Assembly: GCA_002633005.1 (NCBI GenBank)
Contig: NMRA01000458.1
Location: 1-64,000, forward strand
Length of the DNA stretch: 64,000 bases
DNA from: Phoronis australis
Lineage: Eukaryota > Phoronida > Phoronidae
Reading direction: 5' to 3'
Shown: positions 59,601-64,000 of the stretch, one piece after another
How positions within the stretch are numbered: the first letter of the stretch is position 1
Layout of the letters: every line of letters begins with the position of its first letter
Notes under the pieces: generated by a model
Database searches by the model: none
What the model saw: only the letters and a program-made list of their open reading frames with translations
Told to the model about the DNA's origin: nothing
Program-made: the position numbers and the translations under genes

Positions 59601-62600
59601 CACGAAGTGAATGTGCCCAAGTTAAAATGCCGTCGAGGCGATACCAAGAACACTGGTGACATATATCAAACTTTCATATTTTATTTTTTATAATACCAGT
59701 ACTTACCCGCAGTCAGTCTTCAAATTCGCTGGAGGCCGTATCAGTAAGATGCAAAGGGACAACGCTTAAATTGTTGATTTATGTACTGCAGATCACGACT
59801 TCGTGAAATGAACAAATGAGCAATAGGTTATTTTCAGCAATCGTTTAATTTACAGTTTGCGTGTCAGTCAATGAGCATTGTTACACAAATAGAGCATCCT
59901 GATTTATGTTCACATTTGAGAGACCTAAGAGGGTTGCTTTGTGACCCACAACAACACATACGTCAAATCTTACGGTGATACGTGAACACCGTGTCTAATT
60001 ATGTTCCTTTGCTTGGCTCCGCCACTCATCTGCTTATACTGTTTTTGTAATGCCTGAAGCCCATTCACGAAATGCCAAAGCCACTGATGTTCATGTAATC
60101 CACCATGATCGTAATTGCTCAAGGTCAGGTGTCTCATGAACTGGCTTCAACAAATTAAAAGAACTATTTTTACGCTGATCTCTAATTGTGTGTTGACTTC
60201 TCTTGTTTAAACATCGTTCTTAGCTGATTTTTGCTAGTAACGAATGTGACTATGCCTTGATTATCCGGGACAGGTTAATTTATGATATTCTGTACATTTA
60301 TGGCTGCTACGTGACTGAGTCCTCCCACATAACTCACTGCTTAGAGTATTACTGCCAAATGTGTGCGCATTTGCGTCCATGATCCTATTCTTGCGAAAAA
60401 GGCGCGTGCGCTAGTATGTGAAACACTTGAATAAAACCAACGACAAGATACATGTATATCTAAAACATTGTTCGATTGAAACTTGAGTTAACCACGCCTT
60501 AAGGGTACACTTTGGCGTGTATTCAATTTCACTCAAACCACCAAGTGAAAAATACTAAGAAAGAATACACAACACGAAATCTTCCAATGAAGAGATGTCC
60601 ATGCAAAAGAGATAGTTGCAAGCATCTATGAATAAAGCTTAGGCATATACGCCTATGTACAAAACACATTGAGTTCGGGTTTCAGTTCATTCATTACTTG
60701 CGCCTGTTGGTGTCGCTGAAAAAATGATTATTATGCATTGTTGTGCATCGGTGTTTAGGACACATTACTTCTCGTTTTATCATCGATTTTAATCGCGCAT
60801 ACGTGAAAGCACGCGTGTTCTGAATATACAGTGCCATTTTTAGTCAGGTAACAACACCTCATTTTCAACCATAGTAGCGAATTCTAGTCGGTAACTAACC
60901 AACACTTAAATAGTAAAAGGTTTGGAAGTCCGTGCATTGAAAGTGTAAAATCAAGTGTCATTCACATCGCACACGAATTGCACGTCAAACATTAATCTGC
61001 ACGCGTCGAAATTGCAATCGTGTGAACACATTTAACTTAAGGGGGGTGTATACACTGGTCAAATCTCCAGGTTCCTATCCAATATAAATATAAAGGGGGT
61101 TCTAACAAGTTCGAGATGACTCTGAAAGTGACAAAAATCGAGGAAAATATTGTAGGTCGTTTTTTTAAAACAGCGTATTTTTTAATTTTCAAAAAATCCA
61201 ATTTTACCTCGATTTTTTTCAAAATGCACAGGAATTATCATCAACTGTTTCCTTACGCAATATTCTACTTATCCATACCAAATATATGTACAAAATCATT
61301 ATCATCTTGATTTTGTGGCATTTTTTGCGTGTGAGTTGGGGCAAGCACGCCACTTTCTGTCACTTGGTCACTTTCCGTCTAATAACTAAAAATCTGGTCC
61401 ATGCATCAAAAAACCCTGGCACGCGATTTTACTTCAGTCCTAGAGGATTTCAAATTTGCAAATTTCGTAAACGTTGCGGAAAAACAAGCCCGAGAATCTT
61501 GTCACTACCCTGAAATCACGAGCCGAGAAAAACGGCTTTGAAGTTAAGCGAGCATCGATTGCCACTTGAGGTCAAAATTCGTTCAGAATGCGCGGTCATT
61601 ATGTTTCAATTTTTGTTGATGTACTAGAAATAAAGCTGATATTTACTTCATGTTTAGAAAATGTGACATACCTGTTTGTTTACAGCGTAATTTTAATCAT
61701 TTTTGCGAACTTGTGAAGCACGACAGGCGACCAAAACAAATATGGCTGTCACGTGGGCGGAGCTTAGCGTTGATCTATTGTCTGCTGCACTGGTGTGCCG
61801 ACCACACATCATTTTAATGATGGTTTTAAAAAACCATGTGTTGATTTTTGTGCGACTCATCTGAACTCTCCACTCAGTGCGGTAAAAGACTATATTACAT
61901 AGACCTATTTGTTAGTATTCCAATAGTGTATGCAGTTACCGTCCCTTCATCAACCAATGTATGTTTATATCAAATGTCCGCGTTTCTGTCTACATAACAA
62001 TATTGGCGACGAGGATAACGAACTACTTTCATCGTAATGGTACAACATTTTCACGTGGCTGTACCGCCAACATTTTGGCCGAATGGACTTTGGGATAAGA
62101 AAATAGCACTTTCTGCGCATATAGCGTCGCTGGGTGAGATTCTCAAGTTACCAAAGTTTCTTATCTTGCTTTCCACTAAAATCGTGTAATAATATCACGA
62201 GTTTTAATTCAGGGATACATTTGAATCTATGCACTACAACAATTTTGTTATGTTGAACACTGGGTCATTTCTCTATTTCCTTGTGTTACGGCAGGCGGCA
62301 AGTTCAAAAATCCACCGAGTTTGTTAGCCCATTTTCTCCACGGCGCGTTCCTAGCACAGATGCACGGTTTATCTCCAAAAACTCTACTCTGACGGCATGT
62401 AGTTGTTCATGTCTTGTGTGCGCGGCGTATCTTCACAACGCGTGCGTGCACTCTCATTGATTCGTGCAACACCACCCACGTCGACGCTCAGCGTCCTCTC
62501 GCAAGACACCTCACCTTTCCGATATCTCTTGCACACGCACAATTTCTGCACTGACTCCTCAAGCTGATTGCAGCGACGGCTTCGGTAGGACTTGGCGTAC

Positions 62601-63680
62601 ACAACTTAATTTTTTGAAGATGGACAAACAGGCTCACGCTCGGAACAGGAGTTCACCATTTCACCACCAACTTTCACATGGTCAAAAATAGAATTATTTT
62701 ATTCTTGGTCTCGCTTCAACATCGATATCAGCTGGTACAGCACTCTCGATTGCCCGGTTACGCAATGCTTGTCGACAGGATTAGATTAGAGCTAGCTAGG
62801 TGTCCTTGTATAAACTCCGTCCCACTTGTCAGTCACTGAGCTGCTGAGCAATCGAGCCATGTAACTTACTGAAACTTGGTCAAATATGATGAAAAAAAAC
62901 AACTTTGGATTTTCAGAATGATTTTATTTTTCTTCATAATACTATGCATCAAGAATTAAAGATAAGGATGACATAAAAATGTAAAAAACAGTGAAAATTA
63001 ATGTTTTGTGTATTCACCTACCTTAAGAAATAATACGGCCAATATTTACTGCACGGAAATCAAGCTCTTCGAAGAATCGACTTTTTACTTTTCGTTTGTC
63101 ACCCCGCCAATGTCAATTTTTAACTACCGCTGAACTAATGGACTACACTGCATGCCCTGAGCTCATTGGCTGGCGTTAGGGTCACTACGTGACATCATTA
63201 GGTCAAAAACTGAGCTCACAAGATGGCAGACGATTTGGTCGGTTGTGGTTAGAGGAAGGTAAAAAGAGGCGACATGTAACCTGTAAGACCGTTTGCAGTT
63301 TTTGAACGTGTCAAGGGTAATTTGATTTTGTTAGTACTGATATACTAAACAAAAATTCCCCTCCCATTCTTTTGGTCTGTATCTTTTTCATCAAGTGGTG
63401 AAAAGCTCTCCGGTGGAACTTCAGCTCTGTTTAAAGAGCTGAGTATTGGCTAGGCGAATTCTTGGCCGAAATACACGCATACACGGAATACATTGTTTTG
63501 TCTTTTTCTTCAGACTGCAAAAACATCGGCGTGCGTTTTGTACAATCTTGCCAAAAATCCGGAGAAGCTACAGAAGCTGGTGGAAGAGATTGACACCATA
63601 GTACCAGATCACGCTGCGGTGACTCAGCAAGCACTGGACAAGATGCCCTATCTTAAAGCTTGTGTGAAGGAATCATTCAG
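50470..63680 (+). CDS. Mitochondrial-clan cytochrome P450, 5' part (gene 2, 6 exons visible, truncated by window end)
   Basis: Exons 50470-50677, 54716-54947, 55378-55568, 56285-56480, 58814-58988 and 63514-63680 have GT/AG borders and join in frame to about 390 codons. I chose the ATG at 50470: its context (A at -3, G at +4) is strong and it opens a basic, Ser/Thr-rich presequence (MATRRITSNITS). An in-frame ATG at 50353 would add 39 mostly hydrophobic residues before that presequence. Seen: hinge IPGPRVLPLIG, helix-C GETWYDTRS, SFPWYKY, I-helix AGVEST, K-helix LKACVKESFR. The haem-binding exon lies beyond 64000. Intron phases match gene 1 for the first five junctions, so the two are tandem paralogues. 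Intron 1 carries a 1.64-kb TTAA-flanked transposon. Inferred role: ferredoxin-dependent mitochondrial monooxygenase, substrate unknown. Confidence 0.92.
51318..51385. repeat. Simple repeat, CAT/CAC trinucleotides
   Basis: Imperfect run of CATCATCATCA and CACCACCACCACCATCATC in P450 gene 2 intron 1. Confidence 0.75.
52949..54591 (+). mobile_element. TTAA element copy B (Kolobok-like, both ends intact)
   Basis: TTAA (52945-52948), then AGGAGAATGCCACCCGATT. It ends GGGTGGCATTCTCCT and TTAA (54592-54595). 1643 bp with perfect 15-bp inverted termini. The 5' half carries a THAP exon; the 3' half (from about 53880) is shared with copies A and C. No DDE-type catalytic region is recognisable, so it is non-autonomous. 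It sits in P450 gene 2 intron 1 and ends 124 bp before exon 2. Confidence 0.85.
53105..53330 (+). pseudogene. THAP zinc-finger exon of TTAA element copy B
   Basis: Reads CIVPACPNYEAVKKAGMSFF, continuing in frame through FRLPLEPEMLRKWLAV to an in-frame stop near 53225. After a frameshift it reads VCGRHFVDSDFSNEF. All four zinc ligands (C-x4-C, C-x2-H) remain. It is broken at other positions than copy A, so both descend from an intact exon. Confidence 0.8.
54716..54947 (+). CDS. P450 gene 2, exon 2
   Basis: Acceptor GTCATTTTAG, donor GTAAAA, phases 1 to 2. It encodes QVDKYHRYGKIVRDKSG and DPKDVVNMYRHEGKYP. The exon starts only 120 bp after the right TTAA of the transposon in intron 1. Confidence 0.92.
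54997..55126. mobile_element. 130-bp MITE, 18-bp inverted termini
   Basis: GGTTAAAAAACGGACGAT at the left and its exact complement ATCGTCCGTTTTTTAACC at the right. It lies wholly inside the 430-bp intron 2 of P450 gene 2, 50 bp after the donor. No clear target duplication beyond short A/T. Confidence 0.82.
55378..55568 (+). CDS. P450 gene 2, exon 3
   Basis: Acceptor TATTTTCCAAG, donor GGTAGA, 191 bp, phases 2 to 1. It encodes DGETWYDTRSKVQ (helix C with WxxxR), then LRPASVSYYLDLQ and IADDFIARMRR, collinear with gene 1 exon 3. Confidence 0.92.
56285..56480 (+). CDS. P450 gene 2, exon 4
   Basis: Acceptor TTCAATCCTAG, donor GTAAGT, 196 bp, phases 1 to 2. It encodes AAISYDKRLDCFDD, then VTMISFPWYKYMKTPLYKEF. 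Same length as gene 1 exon 4. Confidence 0.92.
56790..56965. repeat. Minisatellite, 62-63-bp unit, about 2.8 copies
   Basis: GCTGGTCAC starts units at 56790, 56852 and 56915. Each contains GGCAGTATCTT and CACGATTCCTCT-like blocks. The third unit is shortened. Confidence 0.85.
58462..58703. mobile_element. GCATGCGCGCACCC MITE, copy 3 (left end lost)
   Basis: Shares GTGGACCTTTTACTAAA, TTCAGAGCTATGAATTGTG, CGCCGAATTCCTG and GGCGGATCTTTTTGCC with copy 2 at 15243. It ends after a C-run in GGGTGCGCGCATAC. The end lies about 110 bp before P450 gene 2 exon 5. Confidence 0.75.
58814..58988 (+). CDS. P450 gene 2, exon 5
   Basis: Acceptor TTGGTTTCAG, donor GTAAGT, phases 2 to 0. It encodes LGRRYTDECHEKIQKKI, PNFIMSLMKR and the I-helix to LFFAGVES. 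One codon longer than gene 1 exon 5. Confidence 0.92.
58989..63513 (+). other. Intron 5 of P450 gene 2, no assignable feature
   Basis: 4.5 kb without a recognised element or gene. Short CGAAATTTCGAG-type palindromes occur near 59260-59300. The open frames at 61116-61513 and 62384-62691 have no domain. Confidence 0.6.
63514..63680 (+). CDS. P450 gene 2, exon 6 (ends inside the ExxR Arg codon)
   Basis: Acceptor TTTTTCTTCAG, donor GTAATG, ending in phase 2. It encodes TAKTSACVLYNLAKNPEK and the K-helix LKACVKESF, with the Arg codon split AG|. Gene 1 keeps this codon intact inside a longer exon. The next exon is outside the window. Confidence 0.92.
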
Positions 63681-64000
63681 GTAATGTGTTATAAAACGTT
63701 GTCATAGTTCTTTAATGAGCGACTCCGATACTCACGAGGGGTGCTTTGGAAAGAAAGTCCTTCTTTTTAACATTTGAATAGATTAAGAGCAGAAAGTAAA
63801 TTATCAGCATGAGAGCGTTCGTGTGTAAAGGAACCCATGTGATTTGCCTGAGTGCTGGCTTGGTAAGGCCCCTTGCTTCACTTGCGACACCTAGCGAATT
63901 TCGAATTCCTCATTACGAACACGTCCACACGGCATTTGCACATAAAAGATGCAATGATTCGCATAAGCCTTTGGGGAAAGATAATAGTAGTCACGTGATT
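63681..64000 (+). other. Start of intron 6 of P450 gene 2 (window end)
   Basis: Follows the GTAATG donor. No acceptor is reached within the window. Confidence 0.8.

Overview
This is eukaryotic, almost certainly invertebrate animal, genomic DNA. Small exons with GT/AG borders are spread over long introns. The two real genes belong to the animal mitochondrial cytochrome P450 clan, and the space between exons is filled with decayed transposons (L1/Tx1-type LINEs, THAP-bearing DNA transposons, MITEs, a tRNA-derived SINE). A marine invertebrate such as a hemichordate, amphioxus or echinoderm would fit, but the sequence does not fix the taxon.

Layout. Positions 1-8.8 kb are intergenic: a LINE reverse-transcriptase fragment at the left edge, MITEs, a ~52-bp tandem repeat and a broken THAP domain. 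P450 gene 1 runs from 8840 to 34551 on the + strand, with 8 exons that join in frame to 527 codons. Its intron 1 is 18.7 kb and holds a second THAP relic, SINE and MITE copies, a LINE 3' half and a TTAA-flanked transposon. The region 34.6-50.3 kb is intergenic: a (TAA)n microsatellite, a third THAP relic present twice around a single N, several dispersed repeats, a MITE, a decayed transposase C-terminus, a long-armed inverted repeat and an unassigned minus-strand reading frame. P450 gene 2 starts at 50470 on the + strand. Six exons are visible to 63680, and the gene leaves the window after the ExxR motif, so its haem-binding exon is not seen.

The two P450s are head-to-tail paralogues. They share intron phases 1,2,1,2,0 at the first five junctions, and exons 3 and 4 have identical lengths (191 and 196 bp). 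They differ at the K-helix: gene 2 has an intron inside the Arg codon of ExxR, while gene 1 reads through in one exon. Both have a basic N-terminal presequence and the Lys-x3-Lys-Glu-x2-Arg K-helix typical of enzymes that take electrons from mitochondrial ferredoxin (adrenodoxin). Substrates cannot be inferred.

The most interesting non-genic content is a family of TTAA-flanked elements with AGGAGAATGCCACCC termini (three copies) that carry a THAP zinc-finger exon. TTAA target sites plus THAP point to the Kolobok superfamily. Three further THAP relics of other families lie in the same 64 kb. Two tandem duplications, each with a single N at its junction, look like assembly artefacts rather than biology.
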